Assembly: GCA_018340805.1 (NCBI GenBank)
Contig: JACMZG010001914.1
Span: 2,448,814-2,512,813 of the forward strand
Reading direction: 5' to 3'
DNA from: Microvelia longipes
Lineage: Eukaryota; Arthropoda; Insecta; Hemiptera; Veliidae
Length of the DNA: 64,000 bases
The notes under the pieces: generated by a model
Database searches by the model: none
What the model was told of the DNA's origin: nothing
What the model saw: only the letters and a program-made list of their open reading frames with translations
In this document: positions 48,023 to 58,067 of the stretch, in pieces
Numbering within the stretch: position 1 is the stretch's first letter
Layout: every line of letters begins with the position of its first letter
Program-made: the position numbers and the translations under genes

Positions 48023-48360
48023 AAGATGAAAATTAATATTATAAAAGTATAAAATTTAAAGATTAACCTTCACTATAAAATGAATTGGCATCCTGAACTA
48101 TCACAAACCCCATTCCAAAATACTTTGTCTCTCTAAATGTCGTAAATACCATCAAAAACAGGGTTCGCCCCTAAAAAAACAAAACGTCCAAAAAGTTGGA
48201 CACGGTGCTTATAGCGAAACACCTTGTAAACGGAAAGGTTAAATGGTTTGAAAGGTTCGCAGTCAGAATTTTAAACAGTTGCGACCCTTTTTAACTTAAC
48301 CCCCTCGAAGAGAGGGAGGTAAGAAACATGGTGATGGTAATTCATCTGTTGGAGAGATTT
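48023..48360. other. Unassigned sequence
   Basis: No landmark seen before the F1 copy. Confidence 0.5.
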
Positions 48361-49690
48361 GTTGTTTTAATGTAGGGTACCGAGAATTTTCTTGTGTGTG
48401 TCTCCATAATACTGGATGATAATTCGCCAAATTTATACTGCAATATACCTGTGGACTCGCTTTATTCTTCTTCAGATAGTAAATGCATACCACGATCACC
48501 CACACAGCTCTGACCACGCTCAATGCTCCTTAATTTTTATGATAAAAAATATGGATATACTTGTCGTATTAAAACAAAACTTAGCGTAATTAATTATTAA
48601 GTAAAAATATTTTTTTTTTTGGCATTGGCCTTTATTAGCCATACAGCCATTTAATGACATTTATGTGATTATTAGGTTTTTTTTATATATTTTTATTATT
48701 TTTTTGTTTTTGTTTTAGTTTTGTTTATAGGACTTAACTTTTTGAGTAAGTTAAGTTTAGGAGAAAATAATCAATTTAATTATTTTAAAAATGAATATTT
48801 GATTCTTTTAAAAAAGTATAGAGATGTTTAAAAACTTCAATAGAACGGCAAGAAAGTAGTGAGACATAATTGAAAGGATGTAGTACACTTTTAGAATTAT
48901 GAAGTTTTTTAAACAGAATACATCTTTTTATTTGGTATTTACTGCAAATCATAACCAGGTGTTCCAAATCTTCCACCTCGTTACATAATGAACATAAAGG
49001 ATGATTTGTTTGTCCAATTTTATAAAGATATGCAGCACATACACCATGGTTCATTCTCAGTCTTATTAAACTTACAAAAAAATTCCTGCTACCATTTTCC
49101 CCTTTGAACCATGGCATTGCAAGCTTACCTTGCACCTGTTTATAAAAAGCTGTTAAGTAAAAATATACACTTGTACCTAATTTCAACTCAATTAAACCAT
49201 TTCCCATTATTTGCAATTTTTTAAAAAAACGTTCACAAGTCATTCAATAAAAATTGAACTAATGCTGATAACGAAATGAAACTTGGCACATATGTTAGTC
49301 TTATACATAATCACATGCGTGCCAAATCTCAATACAATCGCATAACTTTTCCGCGTTTTATGATTTTTTGAAATTTTTGTTGTGTCATTATTTCAAGATA
49401 ATGACGTCATAAAAAAATATTTTCCGAATAGCACAACTACAGCGGTAGAATGATTTTTGTACAAAATTTCAACTCTCTAGCATAAATACACTGGGCGCAG
49501 ATGATAACAGACACACACACAGACACATACAGACAGATAACTTTACAAAAACCGCTCAGGAGGCCTTAAAAATGCCGGAAACGGATAATTTAGTTTCATC
49601 CCGGTTTCAGATTTTTTGCAAACACAATACTTTCTCTATATACCTACGGTATAAATGAGGAAATGTAAAAAACAGAAGCATATATAATTT
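48361..49690 (+). repeat. F1 interspersed repeat, full length, interrupted by a LINE
   Basis: Left part (48361-48610): 'gggtaccgagaattttc', 'ggactcgctttattcttc', 'gatcacccacacagc', 'cttgtcgtattaaaac'. Right part (49153-49690): 'ttcaactcaattaaacc', 'aaaaacgttcacaagtcatt', 'catatgttagtcttatac', 'aatgacgtcat', 'tagcataaatacactgggcg', (CA)n, 'ctcaggaggccttaaaaa', 'tatacctacggtataaatga'. Rejoined without the LINE and one TSD copy, the order is the same as in 4460-5165. Confidence 0.93.
48597..49166 (-). pseudogene. 5'-truncated LINE with 14-bp target-site duplication
   Basis: The 542-bp insertion (48611-49152) lies on minus. TTAAGTAAAAATAT flanks it (48597-48610 and 49153-49166), and its 3' end is a poly(A) (T-run at 48611-48620) after 'taataaaggccaatgcc'. 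The intact frame ends at 48785 and reads FYKQVQGKLAMPWFKG, then RLRMNHGVCAAYLYKIG, then the zinc-knuckle-like PLCSLCNEVEDLEHLVMIC (C-x2-C-x7-H-x4-C). That block is typical of the ORF2 C-terminus of Jockey/I-type LINEs. There is no stop in the retained part, so the insertion is fairly young. Confidence 0.95.
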
Positions 49691-50182
49691 AAGCAAAGAT
49701 ACTTTGTACTCACTTGTTACTTTGTACATACATGGTGTTTATTAAAATAAAAATTTACAACAAAACAAATATCTGTACATACTCGTGCACCAACAAAAAT
49801 AAGCCTTTCTCTTAGCATGCAAGATTTGCAGGAAAATTTTATATCAATACTAAAATGTTCAAAATTACACTGTTTGTTTTTACTAAATTTAATAATTTTC
49901 CTGAAAACGCGAGAAGAGAGAGATGATAATGCTTCTACTACAGTCTTACTTTGTGCTGAGAAAAGCTGCGTTTAAGGGAAATGTTGAAACTTTCCACTTT
50001 ATTTTGTTTGCTTAGTATTTTAGCGCGTTTATAACATACCTTTAGGTTTATTTTAAAAAGAGAAAAGGAAATATTTAACTCTCTTTTGTTTGCACGGAGA
50101 TACAAAATAGAGATATCAAGTAGATTGGAACATACTATAAAGGGCTCTTAGTGATCTAAATCTTTTTGGCATAACTTCCTTC
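49691..50182. other. Unassigned AT-rich sequence
   Basis: No frame or family landmark. Confidence 0.5.
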
Positions 50183-50330
50183 AAATACTATAGCCTTAGT
50201 ATTTATTAAAGTCATTAAGTTTACTATAGTAAATACTATAGCCTTAGCATTAACTAAAGTCAATAAGTTTACTATAGTAAATACTATAGGCTTAGCATTA
50301 ACTAAAGTCAATAAGTTTACTATATAATTA
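50183..50330 (+). repeat. 48-bp tandem repeat, 3 units
   Basis: Units 'aaatactatagccttagc' plus 'attaactaaagtcaataag' start at 50183, 50231 and 50279. Since 48 is divisible by three, a minus frame reads a 16-residue repeat; no gene is implied. Confidence 0.95.
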
Positions 50331-50344
50331 ATCATATAGTTCAC

Positions 50345-50730
50345 GCATATAATTGTGCGAGAGACACCTAGGAAATGTAACAAGCAAAATGCAATGCTAC
50401 ATCTGGGAACTGTTCCATCATTCGACATTCGTCATCATTGATGGCTCGAAATAATATCATGTCCCACTCTGTTTCGTTACGTCTAACTCATCAGGGCGCC
50501 GACAGAGCCTGAACTCACTCCTGACCTTCAATTAATTCCAATATAATGTGAAGTATTTTCCAGAGACGAATAGCGGTGCTCTCTTACCGCCATCATGCAT
50601 GGCAAGCAAAACAAATATCATTTGATGCTACCGAGTTTTTCAAAACATTAATAGAATAAAATGTGATGTATTTACCGAGTTTTGCAAAACTCGGTAGTAT
50701 CAAATGATATATCTAATAATTAATTATTAA
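50345..50730 (+). mobile_element. F3 element, half copy plus terminal hairpin
   Basis: 50350-50545 matches the left arm of the F3 element at 17645 ('aggaaatgtaacaag', 'ctgggaactgttccatcatt', 'tcatcattgatggctcga', 'cactctgtttcgtta', 'gcgccgacagagcctgaa'). At 50614-50710, 'atatcatttgatgctaccga' is inverted to 'ctcggtagtatcaaatgata'. The second long arm seen at 18070-18285 is absent. Confidence 0.85.
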
Positions 50731-50817
50731 TTCGAAATTAGTTATTACTAGTATAAGATTAATGTGCCAAGTTGGCAGGAATTAGTTCCTTTTATATCAA
50801 ATGATATGCATACAAGT

Positions 50818-50950
50818 TTTAAAAAATCGGGTACGGGGTACCTCAGAACTTTTCCTCATCACATATGCTTCGCTACGCTCATCTTCCTGCTTCGTGCTCG
50901 CTTCCCTCGTTCTCAGAAAGAAGTCAATAAATATGAGATTCATTTCATCC
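50818..50950 (+). repeat. F1 interspersed repeat, 5' head only
   Basis: 'aaaaatcgggtacggggtac', 'ctcagaacttttcctcatca', 'gcttcgctacgctcat', 'gtgctcgcttccctcg'. It stops after the palindromic motif. Confidence 0.88.
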
Positions 50951-52590
50951 ACAAAGCTCAAAAATACCTTTAATATATATTTATTTAAAATAATGCCAAA
51001 AATCAATGAATTCTAACTCGATAAAAGAAAATTAATTGCAGAGCAATTATAAGAATTAAGCTTTAAATGAAACTTAGAGAAATTAAAGAAATAACAAGAC
51101 AAGACAATCGATTTACTACTTAAATAGAGTCATTCAAAGTCTCTTTTTTCAATACATGATTAACTAGTTTTACGTACTATATATGTCCACCAATAACTAA
51201 CGCATTACCCAATGATATAAAACCTACACAAAACAATATCAAACATAAATATTTTCTGCACCAATCGATTTTTTTAATTAATATCTAAGTAAGGTGGTAA
51301 TGTATTATCTTAGGATATGAAAATGAATGATGTCTCAGAATTAAGTAAGGAATAATATCCGCGTATTGACTAAGATAATGGGAAAATTTTTTGGAAATGG
51401 TTTCCTTAAAATTTAATGATCGTGCGATACTTTGATACCTTCATCATACCAAGACGAAGAAAGTGACTATTTAAGTTCTTGTAAAGAGAAACTATCGGTT
51501 ACGTAGCGACAATCTGATAAGACATTTTTTGAAGTTTTGCAGATTAATTTTTGTGGGTCAATGACGTGGCACATCTTTCATAATCAATAGGGTTCGGGGA
51601 CATTAATGATATTGAATTTCGTATTAAGTTACTTTTCGATCCAATAAAGCGTTCCAAGTCATTGTGTCTTATAAAAACGTATTATGCTTGAAAGAGCTTC
51701 AAGCATGCTACTTTTTTTGCTACATGCTTTGCTACTTAAAGCAAAGTAGTTTTCTACAAATCTTTCCCAAAAATGAGTAGCACTAATTAATATGCAACAT
51801 AAGACAAACGAGAAAACATACTAATAATATCGTTTCACTAAATAAAGAATAATATTCTTAATTAAAAATGATATTTAGCTCTAAAATAGGAATAAATTGA
51901 ATGCCTCGCCATTGCCCTGAATAGATTGATATTAGATTACATGTAACATTTCTAATGGGTTCTATCTGACTGGGTGTGAAAGGTTTTCCCGTCTTATCAT
52001 TGTTACTCGTCTTCTACATCTGTTGAGATAATAATACTTTACTTGCTCATACGTAACGTGATGTGGAATCTATCTCTTGGATTATCAGTCAAATTCCTTT
52101 TTCTTTCTTATCCGATTCCTTCTTATCTAAATGTAAAGTTTAATATTAATAATACTTATGATATATTTTAAAGGGAGACTGGTCAAAAAAGAATAAAACT
52201 ATTTATCATAGATTTTATACAGACAAACTAATTTTATACATAATATTTTATATAACTAATGTAAACTATAGCTTGGAAAAATGATTTTTTATTCCTCTTA
52301 GACCAATTCCGCCTAAAATAACTCATAATTTCACATTCTGTAGTCTCTAACCTTTTATTCTCTGCAAAGTTATTCCAGTGCTAAGTTATTGTGTGTTTTG
52401 CTATCTGACGATATGTCGAATGTTAAAAAGAAGAAGAAGAAGAGTTTAATTAAAATAAAATTTATTTAATAAATAAATTATTTATTTAATAAATAATTTA
52501 ATTTATTTAATTAAATAAAATTTATTGGCCGTTAAAATTTTAAAATATAACAGCCAATATTTTCAAAAAGGTGACCAGGATCAAAATGAA
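50951..52590. other. AT-rich unassigned sequence, 1.6 kb
   Basis: Small hairpins around 51685-51750 ('gcttgaa' / 'ttcaagc'; 'gctttgctactt' / 'aagcaaagtag') and a (TTTAAT)-type AT palindrome at 52455-52530. A short (GAA)n lies at 52429-52443. Confidence 0.5.
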
Positions 52591-52870
52591 ATTAAGTGTG
52601 TCGATTTACCCTCTATAGATGCACATTTGTATCAAATGCCGATTTAATCAAATTTTCGACTTTTAACAATTCTTAATCATGTTTGATGACTTATGCAAAT
52701 ATGTTATCGTAGCCTGTAAAATTGAATCTTCCGGACAACACAACTAGAACTAAAGTCTGCATTTTGAGTCATAGTATAAACTCTCTAGTATAAACACACA
52801 TCAGGAATTAAGTTAGACACTAACACTCACACACACATACACACACACACAATTTGTGTGTGTATAAACT
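52591..52870 (+). repeat. F1 interspersed repeat, diverged 3' half
   Basis: 'caacacaactagaactaaag', 'aaactctctagtataaacac', then a long (CA)n. The block between 52620 and 52730 is only loosely similar to F1. Confidence 0.72.
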
Positions 52871-52991
52871 TGTATTTATATAAGGATTAAGTTTTTTAAA
52901 AAAAAGTATTAGCAATTCCTCTTGGTTCATCTCTGTAGGAAAGTATCACTTTAGATAGTTCCATCATAAGTTTCTTAATATTGATTCTGTA

Positions 52992-53271
52992 GTCATTTGG
53001 TATATAATAATAATAATAATAATAATAATGCCCGTTTAGAGCCTTGCGGCTCATCAATGATAAACCCTGCGGGAACCACCTCGGGTTGTAGTAGCAACCG
53101 TTACGCTCAAAGTGTATTCTAAAGCTGGCGATTTTACCTAAACAATAATCTACTATAAACTGAGAAGCGTAACCTAGGAAGCGAACCCAGACCTCCGTGG
53201 GTGTCAAAGGTCAGAGTAAAGACTAACGCCTTAACGACCTCGGCCACGGAGGCGGCTGTCATTTGGTATAT
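52992..53271 (-). mobile_element. SINE-B with 14-bp target-site duplication
   Basis: The 252-bp element (53006-53257) on minus starts 'agccgcctccgtggccgagg', has an A-box-like 'gtggccgaggtcgttaagg' and a B-box-like 'ctgggttcgcttcc'. It ends 'gttcccgcagggttta', 'gccgcaaggctctaaacggg' and (ATT)8. GTCATTTGGTATAT lies on both sides (52992-53005 and 53258-53271). Compared with the copy at 31431, head and tail agree while the middle differs. Confidence 0.93.
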
Positions 53272-53635
53272 TCTAGATAAATGTGCTTGTCACATAGACT
53301 TTCAGATTGAACTACCCCGGATTGCTAAGACTACATCAGATATCATAATTATTGTAAGTCAATCTTTTAATTTAAGGTGTATTTTTTAAAGTAGCCTTTA
53401 AAAACAAAGTAGGCTTTGTTTTGTTTATTTTTGAATTGTGCAAGTTCTTATGTCTTTTAAACTAGTTACGTCCTTCCTGTGTCGATTATTTGCATTTGAA
53501 TCTTTGTTAAACTTTATTTAATTAGTTATACATATTCTCTTTGTTAAATAAGTTTCCCGTCTAGTCATATCGATAGTATATGTAATTCGTAAGTAATAGT
53601 TTAATATTTTAAATTTGATTACAAAGCATGTAGTA
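53272..53635. other. Unassigned sequence
   Basis: No landmark seen. Confidence 0.5.
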
Positions 53636-53835
53636 CTTCGGTGGAGCATGCTGTATTTTATTTCTAAAAAAAAGACACACACACAGACAAACAGACAGCA
53701 TGATAAACAGCTCAGAATGTCATGAAAATGCTTGAAACAGATAATTATGTTAAAACCTTCGTTTCGGATTATTAAGGTGAACACATTACCTTTTTATACA
53801 GACGGCAGAAGGTAAGGATATGTAAAAATATTGGG
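53636..53835 (+). repeat. F1 interspersed repeat, 3' end
   Basis: (CA)n, 'cagacaaacagacagcatga', 'gaaaatgcttgaaacagata', 'cttcgtttcggatta' and a 'cagacggcagaaggtaagg' ending. Confidence 0.75.
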
Positions 53836-54117
53836 TATTCTTGTATTTCTTGGTAGACTCGGTCAAATCAGGCATAACTGTTTAGATGGACTTTTAGAAT
53901 GTTTGACGTTCTAGACCCTTCGCATATTCTATGAGTATTTTAAAAGGATCATAGAAGTATTCAAATGAAAAGCAAGAATATTCTCAAATAATGCACGGGG
54001 GGGGGGGATGACGAATCTGTTTGGTATTTTGATAAATGACTCTATGATCGGAATATTTACACAGCCAGTAGGAAAATGATTCACAACTCTGAGTGCAAAT
54101 GTTGACAAACACAGTAT
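53836..54117. other. Unassigned sequence with a G-run
   Basis: A run of ten or more G at 53997-54008. Otherwise plain. Confidence 0.5.
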
Positions 54118-54240
54118 AACCTCCCTTTTTACCCCCCCCCCTCTAAACCTTCACCCTTGCTCTCCTTCTCTCTTCTCCCATCCACTCCTTCTCCCTAAAC
54201 CTTTGCCACTTTGCAATCCCTTCTCTCTATCCTACACCCG
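54118..54240 (+). repeat. Polypyrimidine tract
   Basis: About 120 nt dominated by C and T, including nine consecutive C at 54133-54142. Similar in nature to 1094-1156. Confidence 0.85.
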
Positions 54241-54505
54241 AACTAAAAGCCAAGCGTCAGATTAATATACCCTTCCTTCTAGCAATGGATTAAGAACCAG
54301 ATGACAGATATGGATACAGTCGACATGGATGGTGTCCAATAAGGATGTTTTACAAACAGTTTATGAATGACGTTGTAATTCCTTTCCAGAAACTAAACAC
54401 ACTTCGGACGTTTTACAAGCTAACCAAGATGTCGAAATACAATATGAGCTACAGGCAAGAATTATATAAGAAACTCAAAATATTTGATGCTTGATTTTTT
54501 CAAAA

Positions 54506-54755
54506 TGACGCTGCATCTCTGCTTCCGCTGCCTGCTATGCATCCTGCTAATGCATCTCCGACTAATGCTGCATCCTGCTAATGCTGCATCCTGCTAATGC
54601 TGCATCCTGCTAATGCTGCATCCTGCTATAATGCTGCATCCGACTAATGCTGCATCCTGCTAATGCTGCATCCTGCTAATGCTGCATCTTGCTATGCTGC
54701 GTCCTGCTAATGCTGCATCATCCTGCTAATGCTGCATCCCGCTAATGCTGCAAGA
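54506..54755 (+). repeat. 16-bp minisatellite
   Basis: The unit is CTAATGCTGCATCCTG in about 14 copies (starts 54562, 54578, 54594), with scattered shortened or substituted units at both ends. Confidence 0.96.
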
Positions 54756-54884
54756 ATCTTGCTCACCTCTTCTTGAAACGGAGGTTTTTTATTTTTATTT
54801 GGGTTTATATAACTTTTCTATCAAAACCTCGTGGTTCATTTAGGTCGTATTATCTTAGTTCGTAAGGATGTTAGAAAACATGAA

Positions 54885-55060
54885 TACAAAAATAATTCTA
54901 GCGCGGTGGTTCGCATGCCGGGCGAATTTCCTTTGGAATGCGTGTTTCCGTTTTAACAGCACGTATGCAGATCACAGACCCTGGTCATGTTTCGACTTCC
55001 GCCATAAGGCCTATCCCTTTAGCGATTTTCTCCCAAAGGAAATTTGCTAAAAGTCTAAAT
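54885..55060 (+). repeat. F6 dispersed repeat, copy 2
   Basis: 'aattctagcgcggtggttcgc', 'gccgggcgaatttcctttgg' and 'cttccgccataaggc' match copy 1 at 24031 with substitutions. The 60-codon frame across it is coincidental. Confidence 0.7.
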
Positions 55061-55925
55061 TTGCGGTTATTTAACCTTGCTACTTCATGTTTTCTTGTTT
55101 CATAATCCGGTTTTATTGAATTATAAACCTAGATAAACAAAAAAAAGCCCATTTAAAATTTTTCGTCCTTATATCGTACTTAGAGTTTACAGTTAATTGT
55201 AGTTTTTAGTGATCTTATCGACTCCGGAACGTTTTTAGTCGACTTAGCATCTATACAAAGCAAGTAAGGAGTATAAATAATGTATATAATTAAATAGTAG
55301 TTATTGAATATTTTTTTTTTAAATTTCCTTTATTTTAATAAATAAATAATTACAAAATCAAAAATTATAATTACAATAATTACAATTATTGTAATCAAAT
55401 AATAATCTAATAATCAAATAATTATAATTACAAAAATTATAATAAAGGTTAACCCACATAATAGAAAGGAAACTCCAGAGCTATGTGGGTATTAATTGAA
55501 TTAAAGATAATATACTAGACAATATATGTATGCATAATCAAGTAAATACATAATACATTGTACTTTGACTTTAATACAACATAAGCTGTATATCACATCA
55601 GGAATGTGATATTCAAGGTGCATTGTATAAACAGTATAATAGGAAAATATCTTCCAGTGAATAATTATCATTATATTTACTTATTCAAACAGAGATAATC
55701 CTTTCCTCTATACAACCACGAATTAACTATAGTAGTTATAACTTTAAACTTTTCAATTAAATTCAAAATCAATCTGTTTGCCTCTTTAAGTTATTAGAAA
55801 TGTAATATTATGTTAAATATAGACAGCATAGTCGTTCATGTCAGATGTTTTATGCGAACATGGACAGTACTTTTCATTCTAAAGCTTCTTTTATTTTAAC
55901 TCTCCAGGTTTACTATTTGTACCTA
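55061..55925. other. AT-rich unassigned sequence
   Basis: Dense A/T palindromes at 55330-55445 ('aattacaataattacaatt' and similar). No gene signal. Confidence 0.5.
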
Positions 55926-55992
55926 TATGATCAGGTACGGAGTACCTGAGAACCTTTTACTCCGATCTCGCTACGCTCGGCCTCAGAATTTA
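55926..55992 (+). repeat. F1 interspersed repeat, 5' head fragment
   Basis: 'tcaggtacggagtacctgag', 'aaccttttactccgatctcg', 'ctacgctcggcctcag'. Confidence 0.75.
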
Positions 55993-56141
55993 ATAAGCGC
56001 CTAAGAAACCTTAGGTTATGGAGGGAGACGTAGTTTTATGTAGAGGCTAGTCAATCCCCCAGAGAAAGATGGGTTGGAAATGTTGGTATGTCGCTTCGCC
56101 AAATACGGTGAAAAGGAGAGACGTGCTAAGTCTATAGTACT

Positions 56142-57133
56142 TAAGGCCGCGTTTCACAAGTCGTTTATATTACAAGTAAAAAGCTAGAAGAATACTAATA
56201 ATTGTAAGAAATTTGTTTTACTAATGTACAAGTGTAGACTGGTAATGAATAGCAGTTTCTATACAATTTTATTAAAAAAAACACCAGTAGATTACAAGTT
56301 TTATCTTAGATCTCCTAGGAAACGGGCATATTTGTGTCAAACTCTAATCAAATTTGATTATCTCCCCTGCAAATCTTACAAACTATTGCTAAAAACAACT
56401 TGAATCAACAATTGTCAAAATTACGTGTTTCGTTAATATCATTAAAATTTATTGTAACCTAAGCTGTTAAAATTTATAAGGTGATTATTCAATAAGAGGG
56501 TTTTTATGAATGAAATCAATTTTTTGTCTTGTTAGGTTATAATCCGAAATTGACGTCATTGCAGGAATAAATAATAAATTTTCAATGTTGAAGGCATTCG
56601 TAAAAAAGTCAGGTTATAACCTCCGAATGCGTTTGGTTTGTATTTTATGAATGTAAAATGTCGTTTGTTTTAATCAACTTATAAATTTTTTGTTTTAATC
56701 AAACTTACAAACATCTTGATTGTAACCTACAAGAGTTTTTGTAAACAATGTGTCAAAATAAGATTAAAAACCTTGTTTCATTCATATGAGAAAATTATTT
56801 CTAAAATACGAGAAGTAATATTAATAAAAAACGTTTCAGAAACTCATATTGAGCACTGGATTACTAATAAACTAAAAGTAGGCGATAAAAACTAAGTTTT
56901 ATATTAATGAAATGAACTCGAAACTTAGTCCAAATAAGTTCAGACTTGGGTAGAAATTTTACAAGTGAATGTTCGATTTATTGTAATAGAAAAGAAAATG
57001 TTGTTTATTAAATAGAAAAATGCTACAAATCTACAAGTGTATCCTTGGTAACACTTGTAAATTTGTCATTACAAGTTGTTTTTACAATTTTTGTAACTAC
57101 AATACTTGTACTTTTGTGAAACGAGTCCATTAA
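56142..57133. mobile_element. PIF/Harbinger-like non-autonomous element
   Basis: The left end is GGCCGCGTTTCACAAGTC. The right end, read inward on minus, is GGACTCGTTTCACAAAAGT. Both are flanked by TAA (56142-56144, 57131-57133). A GGCC-CGTTTCACAA terminus with a 3-bp TWA duplication fits PIF/Harbinger MITEs. 'acaagt' / 'acttgta' subterminal repeats are frequent on both sides. The 986-bp element has no long frame and contains an F4 copy. Confidence 0.78.
56455..56720 (+). mobile_element. F4 MITE-like repeat, copy 3, nested
   Basis: 'ttataaggtgattattcaat', 'attgacgtcattgcaggaat', 'gtcaggttataacctccgaa' and 'tgcgtttggtttg', lying inside the Harbinger-like element. This copy keeps both flanking blocks seen separately in copies 1 and 2. 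Confidence 0.82.
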
Positions 57134-58067
57134 GCGCCAGAGACACAAGTCTATTCTGAGAGTGTTTCTGCATTTCATATTCGCATTTCCCATGAAAATC
57201 CTGCAAAAAAGTAGCGACTAGCAATGCTTCTGCTCGAGTTTAAAACCGGAAACTTTTGTAAGAAATGGATTACGGAAGAATGCATTTAAGAAGAAAGTAA
57301 TATGGAATGCGGACCAACACGCACCAGAATTTTTCTTTAAATGTCATTATTGTGGGGGTGTATCTAAATTTACATTTTAATGCATCAACAAATATTATAA
57401 ATTCGCTAATATTTGATTAAAGTGAAATTTTAAAAAAATCATGATGCAAAATATCATGCTAGCCTTTAATAGTCAAATGTTATGATAACAGCCTGTCTCA
57501 GAAAGTAAACATATTATGTTGTTAAGTCTAAATGAAATTATGAATTTCGCTCTGAAATTGTATTAGAGAAGCATTATACGGTTTGATAATGTGTTGGTTA
57601 TATTTTGTGCAATGATAGGGCAAAATTCTCTCTAAAATTAAAAAAAAACTATAAATGCGAGTTGCATGTATAAGTTGTTCAGGTAGATATATTCGACCTA
57701 ACACGTTAAACTGAAACTCTCTCTCTATTCTCATCTCGATATAAATGATAAATGTTAAGTTCAAGAGTAATTAATGACGTCACATAGCGCCATCTAGAGT
57801 CGCTTTATTTCAGCCAAAATCTTGACAACATTTCAAGCCGTTACCTCCAGAGCTTTACAGATAAAATTAATTACATTTTAGAGGGAAACCCGAGGTTTTT
57901 GTTACTCTGACAGTAAAACGAGAAAAAGCCTCTATCCCGCTTTCCCGGAATTTTCAAATCCCTTGTCAAAAGAATTTTCTTGTCTCCTAAACATTTTTTT
58001 TATTTTATGTGTCTTTATGTCACACTTTTGAATTTTAATAAGGCTTTAAAACAAACTTATGATATAG
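57134..58067. other. Unassigned sequence
   Basis: One TGACGTCA at 57775 outside any recognised F1 or F4 context. No gene signal. Confidence 0.5.
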
